From: Guptibacillus hwajinpoensis
GTDB lineage: Bacteria > Bacillota > Bacilli > Bacillales > Guptibacillaceae
DNA length: 64,000 nucleotides
Direction: 5' to 3'
NCBI RefSeq assembly: GCF_005144865.1
Contig: NZ_SWFM01000002.1
Span: forward strand, 1-64,000
A program made the position numbers and the translations under genes. Positions 27,513-36,768 of the stretch are shown here, in pieces. How positions within the stretch are numbered: position 1 is the stretch's first letter; each line of letters begins with the position of its first letter. A model generated the notes under the pieces. That model was not told where the DNA came from, made no database searches, and was given only the letters and a program-made list of their open reading frames with translations.

Positions 27513-27797
27513 TTATTCTTTAGTTGGTGACATCTTCTTTGCAAGTGAACGTTCTTTAAGGAATGGACGTGCAAAGATGAGATATGCTGCAAGGTGTGCG
27601 AAAAGAACATTAATGACAAATAGTGTGATAAAGAGTGTATGTGCTGCCGTAGTCATACCTCCGCCGATATAGAATATAAGAAGAGCCCAAATCGCTACAA
27701 TAAATGGTGTGTGAGCAAGTGCAAGTTTCCGATAATCCTGCCAGAGGAACAGCGGCGTAGCTGTAATGACGAAAAGATAAACCATATAGACATCCAT
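27513..27797 (-). CDS. ywcE: YwcE-like small membrane protein (spore morphogenesis)
   Basis: 94 residues with three hydrophobic helices and a basic tail (MDVYMVYLFVITATPLFLWQDYRKLALAHTP...). Sequence style, size and position next to qoxABCD match B. subtilis YwcE, a holin-like protein needed for correct spore coat morphogenesis and germination. AAAGGAG precedes the ATG. It is transcribed towards qoxD, with a repeat element between them. The name rests on recalled similarity and synteny. Confidence 0.72.
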   Translation of the reverse strand: MDVYMVYLFVITATPLFLWQDYRKLALAHTPFIVAIWALLIFYIGGGMTTAAHTLFITLFVINVLFAHLAAYLIFARPFLKERSLAKKMSPTKE

Positions 27798-27967
27798 AAG
27801 TGAACAACTCCTTTAATTGATACCGCTTACAAACTATTTATGTGTCGAAACTAAGAATAATTTGTGAATGTTTTGTTACAATTAGTATACCACAATTGTT
27901 TGAAAATTGTACACATATTTGAGATTTATTCGCCCGAACTTTATGCTTTAAGAAGAGTTGATAGAAA

Positions 27968-28555
27968 GTGGGACGAAGAATGAAACGAATGATACTACTT
28001 ATTGTATGGCTTGGATTTATTTTCTATTCAATGTATCTAGCCCCAGATGGGAATGGTGGTTATTTGTCTGATTTGATGACAATGAACGATCCGGATCCCG
28101 GGTTACTCGCAATGTTTTCGTTGCTTGGTGTTTGGCCGGCCGTTTTTGCTATATTGCTCCTTCGATCGGATCGAGGTTCAGTACCAGCATGGCCTTTCGT
28201 TCTTGGTTCATTTGCTTTAGGAGCATTTAGCTTATTGCCTTATTTTATTCTGAACAGGAAAGTGGAGCGAGCAAATCGAATACCTGTTAAGTTACAGCGT
28301 TTCCTTTCATCCAATGTTCTTGCGTTGATTCTTATACTATTAACTGTTTTTCTAATGGTATATGGAGTTCTGTCAAGAGAGCCTGGTGTGTATGAGACGG
28401 CATTTCTTGAATCCAATTTCGTCCATGTTATGACGATTGATTTTGTTGTGTTAACTTCTCTTTCAATCCTTGCCTTACGTGACCGTGATCAGGTTACTGG
28501 ACTTGCCGGCGTCATTCCCATCATCGGACCACTTATTGTCACATTGAAAAAATAA
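27968..28555 (+). CDS. Hypothetical multi-pass membrane protein
   Basis: 195 residues with five to six hydrophobic segments (about 8-25, 45-65, 75-95, 112-132, 150-168, 172-192) and a MNDPDPGLLAMFSLLGVWP loop. I do not recognise a named family. The start could be GTG 27968 or ATG 27980; neither has a strong ribosome binding site. It ends 22 bp before the acetyltransferase gene with no terminator, so the two are probably one operon. Confidence 0.7.
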   Translation: MGRRMKRMILLIVWLGFIFYSMYLAPDGNGGYLSDLMTMNDPDPGLLAMFSLLGVWPAVFAILLLRSDRGSVPAWPFVLGSFALGAFSLLPYFILNRKVERANRIPVKLQRFLSSNVLALILILLTVFLMVYGVLSREPGVYETAFLESNFVHVMTIDFVVLTSLSILALRDRDQVTGLAGVIPIIGPLIVTLKK

Positions 28556-28577
28556 CAAACGTCACAGGAGGACAACG

Positions 28578-29753
28578 ATGCGTAAACTTGAAAACTATGA
28601 AGTGATGGAGGCAATTCGCCTTTCCGAATATGCTTTTCAATATCAAATTCCTGAAGAAGAACTAGAAAAACGAAAAGCTGGCTATCTTCAGCATGAAATA
28701 TGGGGAGATTTTGAAGGGGAAGATCTTGCTGCCAAACTTCACTTAATTGATTTTGAGACCTGGTTGGCAGGAAAGACATATGCTATGGGTGGCATTGCTT
28801 CCGTTGCTACATATCCCGAATATCGAAGGGGCGGTCGCGTCGCACAGCTCCTTCGTCATGCTCTATCAGAAATGAAAAATAAAGGACAAACGATCTCCTT
28901 TCTACACCCATTTGAAATTTCGTTTTACCGTAAATTTGGCTTTGAAGTTCTGAGTAGTTGGAAGAAGCTTAAATTGAAAAAAGAAGATTTTCAGCCATTA
29001 CCTCGCGTAAATGGAAAAGTACGACGAATTTCACTAGAGCATGTGTACGAGACACTTAATCCAGTATATGAAACGTTCGCTAAGCGCTTTAACGGGATGC
29101 TCGTTCGTACAGAACAGTGGTGGAAAGAACGAGTCTATTCAGAAGGCTTCTTATTTGCAAGCTATACAAATGAGGATGGAGAAATAACAGGATACGCTTA
29201 TTATCAAGTGAAAGATCGTGCACTTGAGGTAGAAGAGTTTGTGTGTCTGGACGGTGAAGCAAGACGAGGCCTATGGAATTATCTTTGTCACCATGACTCG
29301 ATGATTGATGGCGGTACGCTCCTAACCCATGAGGGAGATCCATTCACGTTTCTCCTTTCGAATCCTAAAGTAAAGACGAAAGTAGAAGCCTATTTCATGG
29401 CACGAATTGTAGATGTGGAATCTTTTCTAACAGATTATCCCTTTGAGATGACAGATGCGGAGTCACTATTTCTACATATTCAGGATGAGCATGCAGAGTG
29501 GAATAACGGGAGCTTTCACATTAAGAGTAATGCAATAGATGTATACCGTGGTGATAAAGCGAATGCATCATGTGAGCATCCACCCAAGCGAGGTCTTCGC
29601 TGTTCGATTAATACACTTACGGCGATCTTAACCGGGTATCAAACACCTGAATTTCTATATCAAGCTGGGTTGCTCGAGGGCTCTGAGAAAGATTTGGAGG
29701 TTTTGAAGAGGATTGTTCCTCAGAAGGAAACAAATTTTATGGATTTCTTCTAG
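28578..29753 (+). CDS. GNAT acetyltransferase, Eis-like
   Basis: 391 residues. The N-terminal GNAT fold has the acetyl-CoA-binding segment VATYPEYRRGGRVAQLLRHAL (about 75-95). A second acetyltransferase-like half and an SCP2-like C-terminus (about 285-391) give the three-part layout of Eis proteins, which acetylate amines such as aminoglycosides in mycobacteria. The bacillar substrate is unknown. CAGGAGG precedes the ATG. Confidence 0.82.
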   Translation: MRKLENYEVMEAIRLSEYAFQYQIPEEELEKRKAGYLQHEIWGDFEGEDLAAKLHLIDFETWLAGKTYAMGGIASVATYPEYRRGGRVAQLLRHALSEMKNKGQTISFLHPFEISFYRKFGFEVLSSWKKLKLKKEDFQPLPRVNGKVRRISLEHVYETLNPVYETFAKRFNGMLVRTEQWWKERVYSEGFLFASYTNEDGEITGYAYYQVKDRALEVEEFVCLDGEARRGLWNYLCHHDSMIDGGTLLTHEGDPFTFLLSNPKVKTKVEAYFMARIVDVESFLTDYPFEMTDAESLFLHIQDEHAEWNNGSFHIKSNAIDVYRGDKANASCEHPPKRGLRCSINTLTAILTGYQTPEFLYQAGLLEGSEKDLEVLKRIVPQKETNFMDFF

Positions 29754-29931
29754 AGTGAGAGCGTACTTCTGTAGGTTAGTTTTGTTCTTCTATTTAGTAG
29801 AAATATCTAGAACATCATAACTGATGGGAAACCTTAGTACCTCATTGCTTTTTCGATTAATAGGGTGAGGTTATTTACTAAGGTATAACGGATGTATCTT
29901 AGCGTAAGAAAGAATTTAGGAGTTGAAAAGA

Positions 29932-30141
29932 TTGCCTTTACTATTTTTGCTATTGGCTATATTAACATTGCTTTCATATGCATTTATGATTTCTCCTATC
30001 ATGTTCCTAGTGGCTTTAGCAAGTTCCATTTATTATTCTAAAAAAGGGAGATATATTTTCGGTTCGGTTGTAACCTTTATGATTAGCGCATTCATTTTAA
30101 TTACAATGGTAGTTATGGCACTCATTTTTATTTCTGGTTAA
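29932..30141 (+). CDS. Small hypothetical membrane protein
   Basis: About 69 residues of two hydrophobic helices separated by YYSKKGRYIFG. Starts are TTG 29923 or TTG 29932. AGGAG at 29918-29922 abuts the first and is 9 nt from the second, so I chose the second. No family recognised. A hairpin terminator follows. Confidence 0.5.
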   Translation: MPLLFLLLAILTLLSYAFMISPIMFLVALASSIYYSKKGRYIFGSVVTFMISAFILITMVVMALIFISG

Positions 30142-30204
30142 TCGTAAAAGTTATAACGTGCCCTTTTTCATCACTATTATAATTACTTTAAAAATGAAAT
30201 TAAA

Positions 30205-30239
30205 AAAAGCACATTTCTGTTTAAAGATATGTGCTTTTT
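30205..30239. terminator. Bidirectional terminator
   Basis: AAAAGCACAT and ATGTGCTTTT form a 10-bp stem with T-runs on both strands. It serves the small membrane gene and the convergent stress-membrane gene. Confidence 0.8.
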
Positions 30240-30293
30240 GAATCCTAACCTTAACTGAGACCTTGGGTATTCCTACTTTATTGAGATTATGTT

Positions 30294-30548
30294 TCACTTT
30301 CTATCGCGGCTTTTTCCAATGATAAAGCTCACAATCAACACTAAGAGGATCGAGCCTATGATAGCTGGGATAATGCTAAATCCACCGATATCCGGTCCCC
30401 AATTACCTAATATTAGCGTACCTAACCACGCACCAACAAATCCTGCAATAATATTTCCAATAATACCTCCAGGAACATCGCGGCCCGTTACAACACCAGC
30501 AAGCCAACCAATAATACCACCAATGATTAAACTCCATATAAATCCTAT
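30294..30548 (-). CDS. GlsB/YeaQ/YmgE-family stress response membrane protein
   Basis: About 84 residues with three helices. The family pattern GGIIGNIIAGFVGAWLGTLILG-NWGP and IIPAIIGSILLVLIV is clear; B. subtilis YdaS and YwzA are of this size and are general-stress genes. The open frame continues to 30611. However, the strong GGAGG on the minus strand lies 8 nt before an ATA codon at 30546-30548, while the GTG at 30555-30557 overlaps the GGAGG. Family length supports the ATA start, which is noncanonical (see findings). Confidence 0.8.
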   Translation of the reverse strand: MGFIWSLIIGGIIGWLAGVVTGRDVPGGIIGNIIAGFVGAWLGTLILGNWGPDIGGFSIIPAIIGSILLVLIVSFIIGKSRDRK

Positions 30549-30832
30549 TGAAAACACCTCCAAATTCTCATTACCCTTACTGTATTGTTCTATGCTTAAA
30601 GAATAAAACACGAGGGTTTCTGTATATATTTTGCTAAATGCGTAATTCTATTCAATTGTACTTTGTACGAATGAATTAGTGTTAGTATGCTACTCGTTCA
30701 TAGTACAGTTATTTATTAAAGAGTAAAACCTACTCATCCATCGTTTTCTTTTGTAAGTGTTAGAGAACATTCTAATGTTTTGACCTAAGTAAATTCGGTT
30801 AAACCCACCTCTATAATACAAGGAGGGTAACA

Positions 30833-31849
30833 ATGGATATGAAAAAAGTGAAACTCGGAAAAAGTGATGTAGTAGCAACAAGAATTGCTCTCGGTACGTG
30901 GGCGATCGGTGGCTCCGGCTGGGGTGGAACGGATGAAGATCAATCAATTGAGACGATTCATGCAGCTATCGATAAAGGAGTAACAATGATCGACACAGCA
31001 CCTGCTTATGGTCAGGGTCTATCTGAGGAATTAGTAGGTAAAGCGATTGCTAGCTCCAATGTGAAGCGCGAGGATCTTGTTCTTGCAACGAAAGCTGGTA
31101 TTGGATTTACTGATGATGGAAACTATCGTGATACAAGACCAGAACGTTTGGAGCAAGAACTTCAAGAAAGTCTTGATCGCCTCCAGACAGAATATATTGA
31201 TGTGTACCAGATTCACTGGCCAGACACTGACGTATCCATAGAAGAGACCGCGAAGAAAATGAAGGAATTCTATGATCAAGGTAAGATTCGAGCGATTGGT
31301 GTTAGTAACTTTAGTCCTGAGCAAATGAATGAGTGGCAAAAGTATGCGCCGATTCATACGTCTCAGATGCATCTAAACATGCTGCAGCGCTATCTTATTG
31401 ATTGGTTTGAGTATTGCAAGCAAAATGATATCGCAACGCTATCGTGGGGTTCACTTGCTCACGGTATGCTGACAGGAAAGTATTCGAAAGACGCAAGCTT
31501 CTCTGATGACGATCTTCGCAGTAAAATTGACTTGTTCCAGGGTGATCGCTTCCCAAGTATGATTGATGCTGTTGGAGAGTTAAAGGATCTTGCAAATAAG
31601 AAAGATCGTAACTTAATCCAGCTTTCTATTCGCTGGCTTCTTGATCATCAGCCAGGAACCGATGTTGCGCTTTGGGGTGCACGTAAGCCATCACAAATGG
31701 ACGGTGTTGAAGGCGCGGACGATTTTGAACTATCGAACGATGACCTCCAGTTGATAGATGAGATACTGTATAAGCATGTTGATGATTTAGAGAACGGTAG
31801 TTTGAAGGAATATGGACCACCGTTGCGATCACAATTGCAAGAGAACTAA
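30833..31849 (+). CDS. Aldo/keto reductase (AKR11/IolS-like)
   Basis: 338 residues. The catalytic tetrad is visible as Asp and Tyr in TMIDTAPAYG (about 50-59), Lys in LVLATKAG and His in VYQIHWPD. The NADPH-binding SIRWLLDHQPGTDVALWGARKPSQ block lies near 260-285. Closest in style to B. subtilis YhdN/IolS. AAGGAGGG precedes the ATG. Substrate unknown. Monocistronic with terminator. Confidence 0.88.
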   Translation: MDMKKVKLGKSDVVATRIALGTWAIGGSGWGGTDEDQSIETIHAAIDKGVTMIDTAPAYGQGLSEELVGKAIASSNVKREDLVLATKAGIGFTDDGNYRDTRPERLEQELQESLDRLQTEYIDVYQIHWPDTDVSIEETAKKMKEFYDQGKIRAIGVSNFSPEQMNEWQKYAPIHTSQMHLNMLQRYLIDWFEYCKQNDIATLSWGSLAHGMLTGKYSKDASFSDDDLRSKIDLFQGDRFPSMIDAVGELKDLANKKDRNLIQLSIRWLLDHQPGTDVALWGARKPSQMDGVEGADDFELSNDDLQLIDEILYKHVDDLENGSLKEYGPPLRSQLQEN

Positions 31850-31858
31850 TGGGTAGAT

Positions 31859-31888
31859 AGCACGCTCAATTGTGAGCGTGCTTTTTTT
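31859..31888 (+). terminator. Terminator after aldo/keto reductase
   Basis: The perfect stem AGCACGCTCA with TGAGCGTGCT, then T7. Confidence 0.92.
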
Positions 31889-31978
31889 GTTATGAGTATA
31901 AGAAGTGATTGAGTTTACAACATGATTTTGAAATAATTGGTAGTGTGTTTATGATGATAAAGAAAGAAGGCATGACTC

Positions 31979-32970
31979 ATGTTCAATCACTTGAAAAAAG
32001 GTGATAAAATTGGCGTTTTCACTCCATCTTCACCTGCTACTGTAACAGCACGTCCGCGTTTTGAACGTGCTAAGATATTTTTAGAAGAGAAAGGATTTGT
32101 CATTGTAGAAGGTAAATTAACAGGTGAAACTGATACCTATCGTTCCGGAACACCTGAGGCTCGAGCGGAAGAATTCAATGAGCTAATCAGAAACCCAGAA
32201 ATGAAAATGGTGATGTCAACAATCGGTGGAACGAATTCAAACAGTATGCTTCCCTACATAGATTACGTAGCTTTTAGACAAAATCCAAAGCTCTTTGTAG
32301 GGTATTCAGATGCCACAGCTTTACTACTTGCGCTCTATGCGAAGACTGGAATCACAACCTATTATGGACCTGCCCTTATTCCTTCATTTGGCGAGTTTGA
32401 GCCACTTGTGAATGACACCTATCGTTACTTTGAAAACTATTTTATGAATGCAAGTTCACTTCCATATGAAGTCCCAATGCCTCTTCTGTGGTCAGATGAA
32501 CCAGTAAATTGGTTAGAAAAAACAACCGAGAAAAAACTTTATGAGAACGAGTGGATATCAGTGAATGAAGGCGTGGCAGAGGGGCGATTGATTGGTGGAA
32601 ACGTGAATGCCATGTATGGATTCATAGGCTCAGAGTATTTTCCTGAAGTGAAGCAAGGAGATATTTTATTACTAGAAGATTGTTCGAAAAATGCAGCGGT
32701 TGTTGAAAAGAATTTGGCTATGCTAAAACTGAGGGATTTTTTGATAAAGTATCAGGCATCATCTTAGGGAAACACGAGTTGTATGATGATTTAGGAACTG
32801 GTAAGAAACCGCTAGATTTACTAATAGAGCAGCTAGATTGTCGCAAGATTCCTATTTTAGCAGATATTGATACATGTCATACTCACCCAATGCATCCTTT
32901 AGCAATCGGTAAGAAAGTGAAGATAGATACTAGGAATAAGAAATTGTATTGTACTGAAAATTGGATTTGA
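31979..32970 (+). pseudogene. LD-carboxypeptidase (peptidase S66), frameshifted
   Basis: The first frame (31979-32767) encodes most of an S66 muramoyltetrapeptide carboxypeptidase (YocD/YkfA/MccF-like), with the nucleophile Ser in VGYSDATALL and the Glu region LLLEDC. The reading frame is lost at a run of six T near 32741-32746. The missing part (FFDKVSGIILGKHELYDDLGTGKKP...DTCHTHPMHP, including the catalytic His) continues in the -1 frame to the stop at 32970. One extra T in the run would restore a protein of about 330 residues, the normal family length. This may be a natural pseudogene, a homopolymer sequencing error, or a slippage-expressed gene. Confidence 0.88.
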
Positions 32971-32983
32971 ATTTTGGTCAATA

Positions 32984-33018
32984 AACAGGGGAACTTCTGC
33001 GTGAAGTTCCCCTGTTTT
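32984..33018. terminator. Bidirectional terminator
   Basis: AACAGGGGAACTTC pairs perfectly with GAAGTTCCCCTGTT, between convergent genes. Confidence 0.9.
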
Positions 33019-33031
33019 GATTGATATGAAA

Positions 33032-33754
33032 TTAAAACGGGTTTGTCGCCCATTGTAGCGATTGTTTAATGAAAATCCGCGGATGCAACTTCAGCTGTCC
33101 GACCATGTATTCAGCAAGATCCTCAGGCTGCATGTATTTCTCTTTATCCTGTTCGGAAAGCTTGTCACCAAATGCGAGCTCTGTTGCGACAAGACTTGGA
33201 TTGAGTGTGAAGACACGAATGTTATTTCGTCGCACTTCTTGCATAAGTGCTTCTGTCATTCCCTGGATTGCGAATTTCGAAGCACTATAAGCCGTTGAAC
33301 CAGAAGTTCCTTTAAGACCGCTACTTGAAGAGATATTAATGATATCTCCACTATCTTTCTCTATCATTTGTGGTAGAACTGCACGAGTAACGTGATAGGT
33401 ACCATATACATTCACTTCAAATGTGTGCTTAAAGTCTTTGGGATCAAGTTCTAGAAATGGCCCATATAATCCTATGCCAGCGTTATTAATCAGGATGTCA
33501 GCTGGCCCCAGATTCTTTTCTAGACTAGCAACAGCTTGATTCACTTCCTCAATTTCTGCAATGTCAGCGGTAGCATAGATAGCTTTTACCCCAAGTGCTT
33601 CTGCTTCACTTGCAACTTCCTTCAGCTTGCTTTCTGTTCTTGCGATTAAGCCTACGTTTACACCTTCTCTAGCAAGTTCTAGAGCCGTAGCACGTCCGAT
33701 GCCGCTACTTGCGCCTGTGATATAAGCAATTTTCCCTTTGATTGCTTGTGCCAT
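33032..33754 (-). CDS. yoxD: SDR oxidoreductase, YoxD-like (FabG family)
   Basis: 240 residues with SDR motifs TGASSGIGRATAL (about 14-26), NNAGIGLYG (about 91-99), Tyr/Lys in AYSASKFAIQG (about 157-167) and NPSLVATE. The C-terminus MQPEDLAEYMVGQLKLHPRIFIK is shared with B. subtilis YoxD as I recall it. It is annotated as 3-oxoacyl-ACP reductase-like, but no fatty acid genes are nearby. AAAGGATG precedes the ATG. Confidence 0.82.
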   Translation of the reverse strand: MAQAIKGKIAYITGASSGIGRATALELAREGVNVGLIARTESKLKEVASEAEALGVKAIYATADIAEIEEVNQAVASLEKNLGPADILINNAGIGLYGPFLELDPKDFKHTFEVNVYGTYHVTRAVLPQMIEKDSGDIINISSSSGLKGTSGSTAYSASKFAIQGMTEALMQEVRRNNIRVFTLNPSLVATELAFGDKLSEQDKEKYMQPEDLAEYMVGQLKLHPRIFIKQSLQWATNPF

Positions 33755-33953
33755 TTCGAATCATCCTTTCTAGTATCCTTTTCCCTTTCAGTGTACGGTT
33801 TGGAGTAATAAGTTTCAAAGATAAAGAAACGGATTGCAAATACTCATATGTTTAGTCGAAACAAATAACGGTAACAGTCATTAGGAGAACAAATACAAGA
33901 AAATGGTAAATGACAGGCAAAAAATCTGAAACACAAAAGGAGTTTTTTACAAC

Positions 33954-35378
33954 ATGCGTAATCACTTAAAACATTTCATTAACGGTGAATGGGTTGAATC
34001 AACTGGTTCAGAAACACATGAAGTAATTAATCCAGCGACAGAAGAAGTGATCGGAAAAATCAGTTTAGGAACGAAAGAAGATCTAGATAAGGCGGTAGCG
34101 GCAGCTCGTGCGGCATTCCCTTCCTTCTCTCAAACAAGCAGAGAAGAACGTGTTGAAATGCTTGAGAATATTGCAAAAGAGTATGCAAATCGCAAAGAGG
34201 AAATTATTGACGTGATTACAGAAGAGCTAGGTTCTCCACGTTCCATTTCAGAGAAAGTTCATTACAATATGGGATATAACCACTTTTCTGAAGCAGCAAA
34301 GGCATTGAAAGAGTTCTCTTTCTCAGAAGATCGTGGTGATCATACAGTTGTGAAAGAATCGATTGGTGTTAGTGGACTTATCACACCTTGGAACTTCCCA
34401 ACGAATCAATCATCAACGAAAATCGCAAGTGCATTTGCGGCAGGTAGCCCAGTCGTTCTGAAACCTGCAGAAATCACACCTTTTGCGGCAATTATTTTAA
34501 CTGAGATCTTTGAAAAAGTAGGCGTTCCAAAAGGGGTGTTTAACCTAGTGAACGGTACAGGCGAGACAATCGGTGACGGCATTAGCTCACATCCTGATAT
34601 CGATTTTGTCTCATTTACAGGCTCAGCTGGTGTTGGTGAAAAAGTTATGAAAAATGCGTCTGAAACGATTAAAAACGTAGCGCTCGAACTTGGCGGTAAA
34701 TCGCCATTCGTTATGCTAGAAGATGCCGATGTACAAAAAGCTGCAAAAGCAGCCGTGAGTCATATTGCAACGAATTCTGGTCAGGTTTGCTCTGCCGGAA
34801 CAAGGATGATCATACCTTCTTCTAAGAAAGAAGCATTCGAAGAGGCTGTGAAAAACGTACTTCCTGAATTTCCTGTTGGTGATCCGCAAGGTAAGAACTA
34901 TGTAGGACCACTTGTCTCTAAGAAACAGTGGGATACTGTTCAATCGTATATCGAAAAAGGAATTGAGGAAGGCGCGACACTCATCGCTGGCGGAACTGGT
35001 AAGCCAGAGGGAATCGAAAAAGGGTATTTCGTAAAACCAACCATCTTTACTGATGTGAAGAATGACATGGTCATTGCGCAAGAAGAAATCTTTGGACCAG
35101 TCATGTCCATTATCACGTACGAAACGATTGATGAAGCGATTGAAATCGCAAATGATACAGTGTACGGCTTGGCTGGCTATGTGTTCGGTGAAGATAAAGA
35201 AGCGCTTCGCAAAGTAGCAACAAGCATCCGCGCTGGTCGTATTAAAGTGAACAATGCTGAACTCGACTTTTCTGCACCATTTGGTGGCTATAAGCAATCA
35301 GGAATCGGCAGAGAGTGGGGCGACTTCGGAATTGAAGAGTACCTTGAAAAGAAAGCGATTCTTGGGTATCCAGCATAA
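33954..35378 (+). CDS. NAD(P)-dependent aldehyde dehydrogenase
   Basis: 474 residues. ALDH superfamily motifs are [12 protein letters not shown] (about 142-153), the FTGSAGVGE cofactor loop (about 222-230), the general base Glu in [10 protein letters not shown] (about 246) and the catalytic Cys in [11 protein letters not shown] (about 280). It oxidises an unspecified aldehyde to the acid. AAAAGGAG precedes the ATG at a slightly long distance. Monocistronic with terminator. Confidence 0.9.
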   Translation: MRNHLKHFINGEWVESTGSETHEVINPATEEVIGKISLGTKEDLDKAVAAARAAFPSFSQTSREERVEMLENIAKEYANRKEEIIDVITEELGSPRSISEKVHYNMGYNHFSEAAKALKEFSFSEDRGDHTVVKESIGVSGLITPWNFPTNQSSTKIASAFAAGSPVVLKPAEITPFAAIILTEIFEKVGVPKGVFNLVNGTGETIGDGISSHPDIDFVSFTGSAGVGEKVMKNASETIKNVALELGGKSPFVMLEDADVQKAAKAAVSHIATNSGQVCSAGTRMIIPSSKKEAFEEAVKNVLPEFPVGDPQGKNYVGPLVSKKQWDTVQSYIEKGIEEGATLIAGGTGKPEGIEKGYFVKPTIFTDVKNDMVIAQEEIFGPVMSIITYETIDEAIEIANDTVYGLAGYVFGEDKEALRKVATSIRAGRIKVNNAELDFSAPFGGYKQSGIGREWGDFGIEEYLEKKAILGYPA

Positions 35379-35404
35379 GATGATGATATAGGAAAACATG
35401 ATTA

Positions 35405-35436
35405 AGAGCAGCTGTCGAATGGCAGCTGCTCTTTTT
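35405..35436 (+). terminator. Terminator after aldehyde dehydrogenase
   Basis: The stem AGAGCAGCTG(T)C with its complement, then T5. Confidence 0.88.
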
Positions 35437-35439
35437 GTA

Positions 35440-35676
35440 GGCTCTATTCGTAGCCATTGTTGCTATAAATGTAGTGGTAGATTTCCGCTTCAGGATGCTC
35501 GCTTTCCGTAGGGCGGGCGCTGAGCCTCCTCGGCGGGCGCATAAAAACATTGCGCCTGTGGGGTCTCACCTGTCCCGCTCATCCCGCAGGAGTCGAGCAT
35601 CCTTCCGCTTCAATCAGCTAAGTGTTTCCTTTTTACAAAAAACCTATTAAAAGCAACAATCTCTTAGGAAAGAGCC
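35440..35676. repeat. MITE-like palindromic element, copy 2
   Basis: The ends GGCTCTATTCGTAGCCATTGTTGC and GCAACAATCTCTTAGGAAAGAGCC form imperfect inverted repeats. The core is the same as in the other copies, with an extra ATAAAAACATT segment in the apical loop (about 35541-35551). It sits directly after the aldehyde dehydrogenase terminator. Confidence 0.82.
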
Positions 35677-35765
35677 TTTTATTATTTCAATAGATCATAA
35701 AGAGTTAACCTCAACAATTACAAGAAAATGGTACAGTAATGGTAGCATAAGTAAGGAGGTGCGAC

Positions 35766-35936
35766 ATGTTTCTCTTTTTTCTTATAATAGTAAGCGGCGT
35801 TGTAGGATTAATATTAATAGGTTTACAAGAGGTTGGACTGATTATTGGATTCGCAATCATAGTAGGTTGTTTAATTCGAGGACTCTATTTGCTTCATGAA
35901 ATCAATCGCAAGCTAGATCGAGAACAGGTTGAGTAG
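35766..35936 (+). CDS. Small membrane protein, 56 residues
   Basis: A short gene with a perfect AAGGAGGTG ribosome binding site 5 nt before ATG. The product begins MFLFFLIIVSGVVGLILIGL, has a second hydrophobic segment VGLIIGFAIIVGCLI, and ends in the charged tail HEINRKLDREQVE. Two membrane helices are predicted. I do not recognise a family. The strong site and codon pattern make it a credible gene despite its size. Confidence 0.7.
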   Translation: MFLFFLIIVSGVVGLILIGLQEVGLIIGFAIIVGCLIRGLYLLHEINRKLDREQVE

Positions 35937-36134
35937 TTTGTAAGTTATTTAGATATAATATTGAAGTAATCCTGGGGTGAAGTGGACGAATCAGTTTATT
36001 TATATGGTGACTGCAGAATTCAATATATAATAGCATTAACAGAGACTTCTTTTGCTTGGAGTCTCTTTTTTGTTCGTTATTTCTTGTATCAATCTACTGG
36101 TTAACAGATTCCTTTTTAATATTTTTTTAAAGAA

Positions 36135-36163
36135 TGAAACCGTTCGGACGTTCATTAAGTCTA
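36135..36163 (+). promoter_or_regulatory. Possible ECF-type autoregulatory promoter
   Basis: TGAAAC (36135-36140) and AGTCTA (36158-36163), 17 nt apart, resemble the ECF sigma consensus TGAAAC-N16-CGTCTA of the SigM/SigX/SigV group. It lies just ahead of the sigma gene. Confidence 0.45.
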
Positions 36164-36192
36164 TAGAGGGCAAGGTGGAAGGAGGTAATAAA

Positions 36193-36768
36193 TTGAAAGA
36201 AAAAGATGAACTTATTTATGAAGATGATAATTGGAATAAATCAGTCTCTGAAGACGAAGTTGATGAGTTAATTAGAAATCACTCTAAGCAAGTATTCATA
36301 TTAGCTTTTTCGTACGTTAAAGATCACTCTCTAGCAGAGGATATAGCCCAAGAAGTGTTTTATAAGTGCTATACAAACTTACATAAGTTTAGAAACGATT
36401 CTTCGATAAAAACCTGGATATCTCGTATAACGGTAAACACTTCAAAAGATTTTTTAAGAAAAAGGAAATTTAATTTGCTTCAATCCCCATCGGATATTTT
36501 AGAGAGGTTTTTAAAATCGAAAAGCACAGAAGAAGAATTCTTAGAAAAAGAAAACAACCAGAGTGTAATGGAGAAAGTATTAGATCTTCGTCCTAAATAT
36601 CGAGAAATTATTATACTTTATTACTTTCAAGATTTTAGTGTTGGAGAAATAGGCCAAACGTTAAAAATGAACCCAAACACGGTAAAAACAAGATTATCGC
36701 GGGGAAGACAGTTGTTGAAAGAAACAATGGTGGAATGGGAAGGAGGAAATTATGAAGCGGGAGATTGA
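36193..36768 (+). CDS. ECF sigma factor
   Basis: 191 residues from TTG 36193, chosen because AAGGAGG lies 7 nt upstream and the earlier part of the frame is hydrophobic and unrelated to the family. Sigma region 2 is ILAFSYVKDHSLAEDIAQEVFYKCYTNLHKF, the promoter-melting part follows (TWISRITVNTSKDFLRKRK), and region 4 is LDLRPKYREIIILYYFQDFSVGEIGQTLKMNPNTVKTRLSRGRQLLK. It resembles the SigV/SigM/YlaC type. It overlaps the next gene, a probable anti-sigma factor, by 17 nt, so the two are translationally coupled. Confidence 0.9.
   Translation: MKEKDELIYEDDNWNKSVSEDEVDELIRNHSKQVFILAFSYVKDHSLAEDIAQEVFYKCYTNLHKFRNDSSIKTWISRITVNTSKDFLRKRKFNLLQSPSDILERFLKSKSTEEEFLEKENNQSVMEKVLDLRPKYREIIILYYFQDFSVGEIGQTLKMNPNTVKTRLSRGRQLLKETMVEWEGGNYEAGD

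Noticed and set aside
36052..36192. 47-residue hydrophobic extension of the ECF sigma factor
   Set aside because: It has no ribosome binding site and is not typical of the family. The TTG at 36193 has a perfect site, and the likely ECF promoter lies inside this stretch.
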